36,187 bases of DNA from an uncultured Prevotellaceae bacterium (GTDB taxonomy: Bacteria > Bacteroidota > Bacteroidia > Bacteroidales > Bacteroidaceae): NCBI GenBank assembly GCA_902800435.1, contig CADCEQ010000024.1, positions 1 to 36,187 on the forward strand. The letters run 5' to 3'. The translations under genes and the position numbers were made by a program. Positions within the stretch are counted from its first letter, which is position 1. Each line of letters opens with the position of its first letter. The notes under the pieces are model-generated. The model did no database searches, was not told where the DNA came from, and was given only the letters and a program-made list of their open reading frames with translations. This document shows positions 24,625-36,056 of this stretch, in pieces.

Positions 24625-26946
24625 ATGAAAGCAAGAACACTATTTTTAATGAGTCTCGCCGCGCTGCTCACCCAGCAGGCGGTGGCGCAGACACCGAAAG
24701 TAACTACTGACACCCGTTTTGCACGCGGCGCCACGATGGCCTTCGGGCGCATCAAGGGGTCGGCCTCTGCCAATGGCGGCTCGGCCATCCAGAAGCGCGG
24801 CTTTTGCTTGAGCGAGACGCCGGAGCCTACGGTCGACGACATCGTCAGCACCAAGCAATTCTCGAACAACGGCATCATCTACTACTTCGACGACCTGAAG
24901 CCCGCCACAAAGTACTATATGCGCGCCTACGCCACCAACAAGGACGGCGTGACGGGCTATGGCGACGCCATCAAGTTCTATACCCTGCCGATGGGAACCA
25001 TCAAGCTGTCGATGCGCGACGGCGGCGACCAGACCACTTATAACCGCATCAAGACGGCGGCAGAGACTGCCGTGAACTGGTGGAACAACCTGACCGAGAT
25101 GAAGGGCTTCAACCCGAGTGTTGGCTATGCCTCAGGAACGGCCACTGCCGACTGCTCGTATGGCGGCTGGATCCGCGTGGGGCCGAACACCTCCTACCAG
25201 CGCTGCGGCACCATCATGCACGAGATGCTGCACGGCATCGGCGTCATTCCCTGGGCCGACACCGAGTGGAGCCGCCACAACCTGCGCTCGTCGGTCAATG
25301 GTGACGGCTACGGCACCGGCTACTGGCTGGGCGACCGCGTGACCGAGGTTCTGACGTTCTGGGACAACAAGATGCAGCAGCTGAACGGCGACTACCAGCA
25401 CATGTGGCCCTACGGCATCAACGGTGCCAACGAGGACAACGGCACCGACCTGCTCTACATCGGCAACTCACTGGTCTGCCAGGCCTTGGGTGAGGACGGC
25501 CTGCAGCACACGTCGTCGCTCTTTGCCGAGCCTTACTATGCCCTCAATCAAGAGGACACCATCAAGTACTACATCAAGAACGAGGCGCAGGACCGCGGAC
25601 TCTATACATCCTTCCTGAAGCCCAACGCCAGCGGACAGCTGAAGTGGGTGGAAATGACGAGCACCGAGGCTGCCGGGAACGACAGTACGGCCTGGTACAT
25701 CACCTTCACCCCACAGAACCAGTACTACCAGCTGCGCAATGCTGCTACTGGCCAGTACATGACCTACAGCGGCGGCATCAAGACGGCCGCGAAGACGGCG
25801 CTGACGGCCAACGAGAACTGGCACCTGATGCGCGGCCGCGTCGATGTTGACGGACAGCGCGGCTACTGGATTATCCACCCCGAGTCGAACTGGACGCCGA
25901 AGTGCCTGCAGGCCAATGCCAACGGCAACACAGCACAGGCCACGTTCAACATTGCCAACACCGCCGAGGCGCAGCGCTGGCTCATCATGACCATCGAACA
26001 GACGAAGGCGGCTGAGGAGAAGGCCGTCGAGCTGATGAGGGGGCAGGTGGCCGAGGCCTTGCAGCAGGTGAAGTTGCTGGCTGAGGTGCCCCATGTCTGC
26101 GCCGATGCCGCTACCGACGGGCTCTTGCAGACCGCTCTGGCCAGCCTTGAGCAGCGCATGGCCGCAGCCGTGAGTACCACGGAGCTGCAGCAGATTAAGG
26201 ATGAGGCCCGGCAGGCCAGCGCCGACTTCCTTGCTGCCGGAGTGTCGCCTACTGACTTGTCGAAACCTTTCGACCTGACCTATTTGCTCGTCAACCCCAC
26301 CATCGACGAGAATACCGACGGCTGGACGGGTGCTGCCGTGGTCAACTACGGCTGCGGCGAGTTCTTCGAGAAGGCCTTCGACTTCAACCAGACGGTCAAG
26401 GACCTGCCCGCCGGAACCTACGCCTTCTGCGTGCAGGGCTTCCAGCGCCCCGGTTCTACGAGTGCGTCATATCAGGACTACAAGGCCGGCACCAACAAGG
26501 TGAATGCCACCGTCTATGCGGGTGGCAGCAGTGCGAAGCTGGCCCATATCTGCGACACCATCCTGTCGCGCAAGATCGGCAAGGGCAATGAGTCGGCAGT
26601 GGCCAGCGGCAAGTATGTGCCCAACGACATGCAAGCTGCCAGCGCCTACTTCGGCAAGGGTTTTTATGAGAACCAGGTGCTGACCAGCGTGACTGCCGAC
26701 GGCGGCTCGCTCAAGGTGGGCGTCAAGTCTACCAATATGTCTTCAGCCTACTGGGTCATCTTCGACAACTTCCGCCTCTACTACTACGGCAGCGTGTCGG
26801 CTGACGAGGTGACGGGCGTTGAGGGGGTCGCGATGGAATCGCGACAAACAAGGAAGGAGACGGTGTATGACCTGCAGGGTCGTCGCGTAGCCAACCCCGT
26901 CAAGGGACTGTATATCGTGAACGGAAAGAAAATCGTGATCAAATAA
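24625..26946 (+). CDS. Secreted HEMLH putative metalloprotease, paralogue with T9SS-like C terminus
   Basis: A 773-aa exported protein. After the signal peptide (1-22) it starts directly with the Fn3-like module ('LKPATKYYMRAYATNKDG'), lacking the N-terminal beta-sandwich of its neighbour. The putative protease motif is H199-E-M-L-H203-G-I-G, with conserved flanks 'SYQRCGTIMHEM' and 'GDRVTEVLTFWDN' also found in the upstream gene. The ricin-like region ('QYYQLRNAATGQYMTYSGG'), helical spacer and second beta-sandwich ('VIFDNFRLYYYGSV') follow in the same order. The ending differs: instead of a dockerin it has 'VYDLQGRRVANPVKGLYIVN' and a Lys-rich finish, resembling type IX secretion C-terminal sorting signals. 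Base composition is more GC-rich than the upstream copy. Enzymatic activity is unproven. Confidence 0.8.
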   Translation: MKARTLFLMSLAALLTQQAVAQTPKVTTDTRFARGATMAFGRIKGSASANGGSAIQKRGFCLSETPEPTVDDIVSTKQFSNNGIIYYFDDLKPATKYYMRAYATNKDGVTGYGDAIKFYTLPMGTIKLSMRDGGDQTTYNRIKTAAETAVNWWNNLTEMKGFNPSVGYASGTATADCSYGGWIRVGPNTSYQRCGTIMHEMLHGIGVIPWADTEWSRHNLRSSVNGDGYGTGYWLGDRVTEVLTFWDNKMQQLNGDYQHMWPYGINGANEDNGTDLLYIGNSLVCQALGEDGLQHTSSLFAEPYYALNQEDTIKYYIKNEAQDRGLYTSFLKPNASGQLKWVEMTSTEAAGNDSTAWYITFTPQNQYYQLRNAATGQYMTYSGGIKTAAKTALTANENWHLMRGRVDVDGQRGYWIIHPESNWTPKCLQANANGNTAQATFNIANTAEAQRWLIMTIEQTKAAEEKAVELMRGQVAEALQQVKLLAEVPHVCADAATDGLLQTALASLEQRMAAAVSTTELQQIKDEARQASADFLAAGVSPTDLSKPFDLTYLLVNPTIDENTDGWTGAAVVNYGCGEFFEKAFDFNQTVKDLPAGTYAFCVQGFQRPGSTSASYQDYKAGTNKVNATVYAGGSSAKLAHICDTILSRKIGKGNESAVASGKYVPNDMQAASAYFGKGFYENQVLTSVTADGGSLKVGVKSTNMSSAYWVIFDNFRLYYYGSVSADEVTGVEGVAMESRQTRKETVYDLQGRRVANPVKGLYIVNGKKIVIK

Positions 26947-29633
<2,687 letters not shown>

Positions 29634-32076
29634 CTGGCTGGCCGAGCACGACAGATTAACTACTCCCGGTGTTTGGCCACTCTGTATTAGCACCTGCGCC
29701 AGTCCGTTGAAGGCGGGAATGCTGAACTGGCGGCAGTCCTTGTCGCGTGGGTGATCCTCGCCGAGGAATGAAGGGTCGCCATTGCCGGCACCCAGTATGC
29801 GGCCGTCGCCCTGAAGCGAGAATGTCAACAGCGGACAAGCGTCAGGAACGATGCGCCCTTTGGCATCCTGCACCTCGACAGTTACGACGCTCATGTCGCG
29901 CCCGTCGGCAGCAATGGCCTGGCGGTCTGCCTTCAGCACAATCTTAGCAGCGGGCTTTGTCGTCTCGATGGTTTCGGTGAGAAGCCGCTTACCGTTCTTA
30001 TAGCCTGTGGCTACGACGCGCCCGGGCTGGTAAGTAGCCTTCCACTTCAGGTGGCCGTTGCGGGTCATCTGCTGCCGTCCCAGCCGCTTGCCGTTCACAG
30101 TCAGTTCTACTTCGTCGCAGTTGCTGTAGGCCCATATTTCCACCTCTTCGCCCTCGTGCCCTTGCAGGTTCCAGTGAGGGAAGATGTGGAGCACCGGCTC
30201 GTCCGTCCACCACGCTTTCAGATACCATGCCTCGTCTTTCGGGAATCCGCAGTAGTCTAGAATACCGAACTCCGAATCGTGGGCGGGATAGCTCAGTGGG
30301 TTAGGCTCGCCACGATAGTCGAAGCCAGTCCAGTAGAACAGTCCTGCCGCCCAGGGGCGCTCGGCATAGAACTTCCAGCCGCGCTCGATGATGTTTTCAT
30401 AGCCTTGCTCGTTGGTGCGGTTGAGACTCACCATGCGGCCTGGGTATTCCGGTTGTTTGAAGTACCAGCCGCGCGTGCCGCAGCCCGTCGTTTCTTCGGT
30501 GCCCACGATGCGCCACGAGGGGTTCTGCCGCTTGCGGTTGTCGACGTCGTTTTGCACAATGTAGTTGAATCCCACCACGTCGAGCCCCTTGATCAGTTCC
30601 GTGCCCCCGGCATTGGCAACAGTGCTGGGACGTGTGGGGTCATAGAGGCGGGTGTATTCGCGCATGGCCTCAGCAACCCGTGTGCCTTGGATGCTGTTCT
30701 CCAGCCCCCATTCCTCGTTGCCATCGCTCCAGAGAATGATGCTGGGATGATTGCGGTCGCGCTTGATCATCCGCTCCAGCAGTCGCAGGTGCTCGTCGTT
30801 GATGCCCATCAGTCGGTTCTCGTCGATAACCAGTATGCCCTCGCGGTCGCAAATATCGAGCAGGGCAGGCGTCATCGGGTTGTGTGAGGCACGATAGGCA
30901 TTGCATCCGAACTGCTTCAACTGCTTGATGCGCCACGCCTGCAGGGCATCGGGAATGGCAGCCCCTACGCCCGCATGGTCCTGATGCATGTTCACGCCCT
31001 TCAGCTTCAGCGGCTCGCCGTTCAGCAGGAAACCACGTTCGGCATCGAAGCAGATGTCGCGGATACCCGTTGTGGTTTTATAGATGTCTACCACCCGACC
31101 GTCTACCTTTACCGTCGTCTCTACTTGGTAGAGATAGGGGTCGGCAGTGCTCCACAGGTGAGGGTTGTTGACTTTCAGTATATGCTGTGTCTTGCGCGTT
31201 CCCTTGGCCTTGAGTGGGTTGACATGTCCAGTGGCATGCACCATCTCACGCCCTTCAGCGTCCAAGAGCCGTTGCTCCACCTCATACTGCTGCGTCGTGA
31301 GACTGCTGTTGCACACCTCAGTCTTGATGTGTAGCAGGGCCACGTCGTAAGGCTGCTTGAGTTCCGCATACACAAAGGTGCCAAAGGGTGCCACGCTCAC
31401 CTCAGCGGCTTTCTCCAACCACACGTCGCGATAGATGCCTGCCCCTTCGTAGAACCAGCCTTCCTCGAGTGAGGCGTCGGCCCTTACACAGATCAGATTC
31501 TCTTCACCATATTTGATATAAGGGGTGATGTCGTAAACTTGTGTTGCATAGCCGCTGGGCTCTGTTCCCATGTAATAGCCGTTGAACCACACCTGTGCCG
31601 AGCGGAAGATGCCGTCAAAGCGCAGCATCAGCCGTTTGCCCAGATCCTCTTTGCCGATAGTCAGCTTCTTGCGATACCAGCCCACACTCGTAGCTGGGTA
31701 CTTATAGCCGACGGTCTTGTAACCGTGCGAGTGACTGGCTCCTGGGGCGTAGGGCAGCGTGGCGACCCAGTCATGGGGCACACGTACGGTCTGCCAGGCC
31801 GAGTCGTTGAATTTCTGCGAATACGGTCCCTCGTTGTGTATGGAGTTGGCCTTCGTCAGATAGTTGAAGTACTCCGTTCCGCAGCCGAAATCCTTCTTGG
31901 GGTCGGCGGCATTGCCGAAGGCGAAGCGCCATCCTTCGTCGAGTCTTGTCACTTCGCGCACGCTTTGTGCAATTGCCGAGAAAGTTGCCGTGCAGGCAAG
32001 CAGCGTCACGAGCAGCCGATGGGTACATGTCTTGTTCATAGGTTGTGTAATTGGGCTTGTTTGTAGTTTTCATCTG

Positions 32077-32084
32077 CAAAGGTA
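32077..32084 (-). promoter_or_regulatory. -7 box for the GH2 gene
   Basis: The minus strand reads TACCTTTG, 37 bp before ATG 32039. No good TTTG at the usual distance upstream. The 130-bp gap to the ABC genes holds two divergent promoters. Confidence 0.55.
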
Positions 32085-32115
32085 AGACAATAACTCCAAA
32101 AACAATGCCACTTTC

Positions 32116-32146
32116 TTGCTTTTATCCGACTTTTTTCGTATTTTTG
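32116..32146 (+). promoter_or_regulatory. Promoter of the ABC exporter operon
   Basis: TTG (32116-32118), 20-bp spacer and TATTTTTG (32139-32146). Transcription would begin near 32153, which fixes ATG 32170 as the start of the first gene and excludes the in-frame TTG at 32116. Confidence 0.65.
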
Positions 32147-32169
32147 CACCGAATAAAAACAAACCAGAC

Positions 32170-34044
32170 ATGATCAAGACACTCTATAAGCAAATCGGCG
32201 ACTACTGGAAAGCGTCGCTGCTGACGCCCGTCTGGACGGCTCTTGAGGTGGTGATGGACGTGCTCATTCCCTACGTCACGGCCTCGCTCATCGACAAGGG
32301 CATCAACGCAGGCAGTATGGAGAACGTGTACCTCTACGGCGCCGTGATGATTGGTATGGCGTTCCTCTCGCTGGGCTTCGGCATACTGGCCGGGCGCTCG
32401 GTGGCCTACGCCGCCACGGGCTTCGCCGCCAACCTGCGCCGGGCGATGTACCGCAACATCCAGCGCTTCGCCTTCTCTGACATCGACAAGTATTCCACCT
32501 CGGGACTGGTCACGCGCATGACCACCGACGTGTCGAGCCTGCAGAATGCTTACCAGCAGATACTGCGCATCACCGTGCGCGCTCCGTTCCGGCTGGTGCT
32601 GAGCATCGTGATGTGTCTGGTCATCGACGCGCGGCTGTCGTTCATCTTTATCATCGCGATGGTCATCCTGAGTTTCTCGCTCTACAATATCATCTCGCGG
32701 GTGGCCCGACTGTTCCAGCAGGTATTCGTGAAGTACGACGAGCTGAACCAGAGCGTGCAGGAGAATATCCAGGCCATCCGCGTGGTCAAGGCTTTCGTCC
32801 GCGAGGACTTTGAGAACCAGAAGTTCTCACGCGCCGCCGAAGGCCTCTATAAGTTATATGTTCGCGCGGAGAGTCTCATGGCGCTGAACCATCCCGTGAT
32901 GAACATCGTGGTCTATGGCTGTATCATCGCCCTCTCGTGGTGGGGTGCGCAGTTCGTCGTCGGCGGTACGCTGACCACGGGCGAGCTGACCTCGCTCTTC
33001 ACCTATGTGATGTCAATCCTGCAGTCGCTGATGATGCTGTCGATGATCTTTGTGATGCTGACGCAGAGTGCCGCCTCGGCCAAGCGTGTCAGCGAGGTCA
33101 TCGAGGAGCAGCCCGACATCGTGAATCCCGACAGCCCCGTCTACGAGGTCAGTGATGGCAGCGTGGAGTTCCGGGGGGTGAGGTTTGACTATACGACCAA
33201 ACAGACCCACCCCCAGCCCCTCCCTGTTGAGGGAGGGGAGAAGATACTCCAATCCGAGACAAAGTTGGCGAGCAAGGTAATTGCCCCCCTCCCTCAACAG
33301 GGAGGGGCAGGGGGAGGGTCCCTTCATCGCCGCTCCGCCCTCTACAACGTCTCGTTCAGCATCGGCAGCGGCGAGACCATCGGCGTCATCGGCGGTACGG
33401 GCTCGGGCAAGTCGACGCTCGTCAACCTCATCTCGCGGCTCTACGACGTGGGGCAGGGCGAGGTACTCGTCGGTGGGCGCAATGTCAAGGAGTACGACCT
33501 GGCTACGCTGCGCAATGAGGTGGCCGTCGTGCTGCAGAAGAATACGCTCTTCTCGGGGACGGTGCTTGAGAATCTGCGCTGGGGGAAGCCCAACGCCACA
33601 CTGGAGGAGTGCCGCGAGGCGTGCCGTCTGGCCTGCGCCGACGAGTTTATCGACCAGATGCCCGACGGCTATGACTCGCGTATCGAGCAGGGCGGCACCA
33701 ACGTCTCGGGCGGACAGAAGCAGCGCCTCTGTATTGCCCGCGCCCTGCTGAAGCGGCCGAAGGTGCTGGTGCTCGACGACTCCACGTCGGCCTGCGATAC
33801 CCAGACCGACGCCAAGATTCAGCGCGCCTTCCGCGAGGAACTGCCTGCGATGACGAAACTCATCATTGCCCAGCGCATATCGTCGGTAGAGCATTGCGAC
33901 CGCATTCTCGTGATGGACAATGGCGTGGTCACTGGCTACGACACCCACGAACAGCTGCTGAAGACCAATGAGCTGTACAAGGAGATATACGACATACAGA
34001 CCGCCGATTGTGGCGACTTTGACAGGAAAGGAGGTGCAGCATGA
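32170..34044 (+). CDS. ABC exporter half-transporter, degenerate-site subunit
   Basis: A 624-aa fused membrane/ATPase half-transporter. Six transmembrane helices occupy about residues 15-310 ('FILVI'-type hydrophobic runs; coupling-helix region 'MYRNIQRFAFSDIDKYSTSGLVTRMTTDV'). The ATPase domain has A-loop Tyr ('VRFDY'), Walker A 'GGTGSGKST' (Lys414), Q-loop 'VVLQKNTLF', signature 'VSGGQKQRL' and Walker B 'VLVLDDSTSA'. Two catalytic positions are substituted: the Walker B Glu is Asp537, and the switch His is Gln568 ('IIAQRIS'). This pattern is known from the inactive-site subunit of heterodimeric exporters (TM287/288, BmrCD, LmrCD). A 117-bp inverted-repeat insert, read in frame, lies just after the A-loop (see 33204-33320). 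The substrate is unknown; drugs, lipids or peptides are all possible. Its stop overlaps the partner gene's ATG. Confidence 0.92.
   Translation: MIKTLYKQIGDYWKASLLTPVWTALEVVMDVLIPYVTASLIDKGINAGSMENVYLYGAVMIGMAFLSLGFGILAGRSVAYAATGFAANLRRAMYRNIQRFAFSDIDKYSTSGLVTRMTTDVSSLQNAYQQILRITVRAPFRLVLSIVMCLVIDARLSFIFIIAMVILSFSLYNIISRVARLFQQVFVKYDELNQSVQENIQAIRVVKAFVREDFENQKFSRAAEGLYKLYVRAESLMALNHPVMNIVVYGCIIALSWWGAQFVVGGTLTTGELTSLFTYVMSILQSLMMLSMIFVMLTQSAASAKRVSEVIEEQPDIVNPDSPVYEVSDGSVEFRGVRFDYTTKQTHPQPLPVEGGEKILQSETKLASKVIAPLPQQGGAGGGSLHRRSALYNVSFSIGSGETIGVIGGTGSGKSTLVNLISRLYDVGQGEVLVGGRNVKEYDLATLRNEVAVVLQKNTLFSGTVLENLRWGKPNATLEECREACRLACADEFIDQMPDGYDSRIEQGGTNVSGGQKQRLCIARALLKRPKVLVLDDSTSACDTQTDAKIQRAFREELPAMTKLIIAQRISSVEHCDRILVMDNGVVTGYDTHEQLLKTNELYKEIYDIQTADCGDFDRKGGAA
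33204..33320. repeat. 117-bp inverted-repeat element inserted in frame in the ABC gene
   Basis: Two 35-bp arms (33204-33238 and 33286-33320) are inverted copies with 2 mismatches. Each arm contains its own perfect hairpin CCCCTCCCT-gttg-AGGGAGGGG (33217-33238; 33286-33307). A 47-bp spacer separates them. The length is exactly 39 codons and the frame stays open, adding a Pro/Gly-rich segment ('THPQPLPVEGGEKI ... PLPQQGGAGGGS') between the A-loop strand and 'ALYNVSFSIGSGE', a position where other exporters have only a short loop. Confidence 0.82.
34027..34036 (+). promoter_or_regulatory. Strong Shine-Dalgarno for the second ABC gene
   Basis: AAAGGAGGTG, a near-complete complement of the 16S 3' end, ends 4 bases before ATG 34041. 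Most other genes in the window lack such a site; it lies inside the first ABC gene and should ensure matched production of the two subunits. Confidence 0.75.
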
Positions 34045-35936
34045 GACAGCCCAACTTCGGAGGACCGCGTGGCCCGCACGCCCAGAATCAGGGCGGCATA
34101 CAGAAGATTGACCGTAAGACGCGCAACATCATCTGGCGCATGGCCCGGCTGGTGCTTGGCGACTACAAACTGAGCATCGGCGTGGTGCTGGTGTGCATCG
34201 TCGTCACATCTGTCACGACGCTCGCCTCGACGCTCTTCACGCGCACCTTGATTGACGACTATATCGTGCCGCTGACCCAGACGGACAATCCTGAATACCA
34301 TTCTTTGGCCCAGGTACTCTTCAAGCTCGGTCTTATCCTGCTGGTCGGCGTCGTCTGTTCCTACCTCTACAACCGCCTGATGATCAACGTGTCGCAGGGC
34401 ACACAGCTGAAACTGCGTAAGCTGATTTTCGAGCGCATGGAGCGTCTGCCCATCAGCTACTTCGATCAGCGGCAGCATGGCGATATCATGTCGGTCTATA
34501 CCAACGACGTCGACTCGCTGCGCCAGATGATTTCGACGGCCTTGGCCCAGGTCTTTAATTCGGTCATCACCATTGGCGTCACCTTTGCTTCGATGATTGT
34601 GCTCAGCGTACCGCTGACGCTCGTCAGTTGCCTGATAGCCGCCGTGATGATGTTCACCACCACGAAGCTCGGCCAGCGGTCGCGCCGCTACTTCCGCACC
34701 CAGCAGGAGAGCCTTGGGCGCGTCAACGGCTTCATCGAGGAGATGATGACCGGCCAGAAAGTGGTCAAGGTGTTCTGTCGCGAGCAGCAGGCCATCAGCG
34801 ACTTCGAGGCCATCAACGAGCAGCTGCGCTCGTCGGCCTGTAGTGCCAACCGCATCGCCAACATCGTGATGCCCGTCAACGGCAACCTGTCGAACCTCGG
34901 CTACGTGCTCATCGCCGTCGTCGGTGCCACCATAGCCCTTCACCCTTCACTCATCACCCTTCACCTCTCACTTGGAACGATAGTGGCCTTCCTGACCTTG
35001 AACAAGAGCTTCACGCAACCCATCACCCACGTGTCGCAGCAAATCAACTCCGTGCTCAACGCTGCCGTCGGTGCCGAGCGTGTCTTCACGCTGATGGATG
35101 CTGAGCCTGAAGTGGATGAGGGAAGCTGGGCGTTAGGTGATGGGTGTTGGGTGAAGGGTAATGGCCAACACCCATCATCTAACACCCAACACCCTGTCAA
35201 GGGCGACGTCGACTTTACTGATGTGGACTTCGGCTATGTGCCTGAGAAACAGGTGCTCTTCGACATCGACATCAATACGCAGCCTGGTCAGAAGATTGCC
35301 TTCGTGGGCGGCACCGGTGCCGGCAAGACCACCATCATCAACCTCATCAACCGCTTCTACGAGACGCAGTCGGGGCAGATTCTCTACGACGGCATACCCA
35401 TCAAGGACATCAGCAAGGATTCTCTGCGCCGCTCGATGAGCATCGTGCTGCAGGAGACGCATCTCTTCACTGGCACCGTGCTCGAAAACATCCGCTACGG
35501 ACGGCTCGACGCCACCGACGACGACTGTGTACGTGCCGCCCAGCTCGTCGGTGCCCACGACTTCATCCGCCGCTTGGCCAATGGCTACCAGACCGTCCTC
35601 TCAGGCGACGGCGGCAACCTCAGTGCCGGCGAGCGCCAGCTGCTGGCCATCGCCCGTGCTGCCGTGGCCGACCCGCCCGTGCTCATTCTCGACGAGGCCA
35701 CCTCATCGATTGACACGCGCACCGAGCAGCTCGTGCAGCGCGGTATGGACACCATTATGAAGGGTCGCACCACCTTCGTTATTGCCCACCGCCTCAGCAC
35801 CGTCCGCAATGCCGACCAGATTATCGTCCTCGACCACGGGCGCATCATAGAGCAAGGCAGCCACGCCGAGCTCATGGCTCAGCGTGGCCGCTACTATCGG
35901 CTCAACGTCGGTGGCGACAGCGACCTGCTGAAGTAA
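34041..35936 (+). CDS. ABC exporter half-transporter, catalytic-site subunit
   Basis: A 631-aa partner of the preceding gene, overlapping it by 4 bases (ATGA). After a short Gly-rich N terminus, six membrane helices (~residues 40-320) are followed by an ATPase domain with intact catalytic residues: Walker A 'GGTGAGKTT' (Lys429), Walker B Glu552 ('LILDEATSSID') and switch His583 ('VIAHRLSTV'). Its signature is altered to L527-S-A-G-E ('NLSAGERQLL') instead of LSGGQ; in the heterodimer this faces the degenerate Walker site of the partner, so the two sets of substitutions match one non-hydrolysing site. Two repeat-derived in-frame inserts are visible: in the loop between the last membrane helices (34936-34972, 'ALHPSLITLHLSLGTI') and in the linker before the ATPase domain (35125-35190). 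Confidence 0.93.
   Translation: MRQPNFGGPRGPHAQNQGGIQKIDRKTRNIIWRMARLVLGDYKLSIGVVLVCIVVTSVTTLASTLFTRTLIDDYIVPLTQTDNPEYHSLAQVLFKLGLILLVGVVCSYLYNRLMINVSQGTQLKLRKLIFERMERLPISYFDQRQHGDIMSVYTNDVDSLRQMISTALAQVFNSVITIGVTFASMIVLSVPLTLVSCLIAAVMMFTTTKLGQRSRRYFRTQQESLGRVNGFIEEMMTGQKVVKVFCREQQAISDFEAINEQLRSSACSANRIANIVMPVNGNLSNLGYVLIAVVGATIALHPSLITLHLSLGTIVAFLTLNKSFTQPITHVSQQINSVLNAAVGAERVFTLMDAEPEVDEGSWALGDGCWVKGNGQHPSSNTQHPVKGDVDFTDVDFGYVPEKQVLFDIDINTQPGQKIAFVGGTGAGKTTIINLINRFYETQSGQILYDGIPIKDISKDSLRRSMSIVLQETHLFTGTVLENIRYGRLDATDDDCVRAAQLVGAHDFIRRLANGYQTVLSGDGGNLSAGERQLLAIARAAVADPPVLILDEATSSIDTRTEQLVQRGMDTIMKGRTTFVIAHRLSTVRNADQIIVLDHGRIIEQGSHAELMAQRGRYYRLNVGGDSDLLK
34936..34972. repeat. CCCTTCA-type short repeat inside the second ABC gene
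   Basis: CCCTTCA occurs at 34936-34942, 34943-34949 and 34957-34963, followed by CCTCTCACTT. It encodes 'LHPSLITLHLSL' in a loop between membrane helices, where related exporters have only a few residues. The reverse complement (GGTGAAGGGTGATGAGTGAA) resembles the left half of the palindrome at 35125-35190, suggesting the same repeat family. Confidence 0.6.
35125..35190. repeat. 66-bp palindromic element inserted in frame in the second ABC gene
   Basis: 26-bp arms (35125-35150 and 35165-35190) pair at 23 positions plus one G-T; the inner 19 bp GTTAGGTGATGGGTGTTGG pairs with a single wobble. The loop is 14 nt. Length is 22 codons, in frame, adding 'SWALGDGCWVKGNGQHPSSN' to the linker just before the ATPase domain ('GDVDFTDVDFGY'). 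Confidence 0.78.
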
Positions 35937-35946
35937 TTGTTGAATT

Positions 35947-36033
35947 TCTCTACCCGCCGGGTAGAGAGCCTGTACCCGGCAGTAAACGCACCGTTTACCG
36001 CTGGGTACAAGTGCGTTTACTGGCAGTAAGCAC
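35947..36033. repeat. Cluster of three consecutive hairpins after the ABC operon
   Basis: Hairpin 1: TCTCTACCC-gcc-GGGTAGAGA (35947-35967, perfect 9-bp stem). Hairpin 2: 35971-36009, an 18-bp stem with one A-C mismatch and one G-T, arm TGTACCCGGCAGTAAACG, 3-nt loop. Hairpin 3: 36011-36033, GTGC and TTACT paired with AGTAA and GCAC. None is followed by a T run, so a classical terminator is not certain, but they may end or stabilise the ABC transcript. The motifs ACCCG and GTAAAC/GTTTAC recur in all arms. Confidence 0.65.
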
Positions 36034-36056
36034 CCTCGCCACCCAGGTTCGTCATG

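Noticed and set aside
32116..32169. TTG start at 32116 for the first ABC gene
   Set aside because: The -7 box at 32139-32146 places transcription after this codon, and the extra 18 residues have no counterpart in half-transporters.
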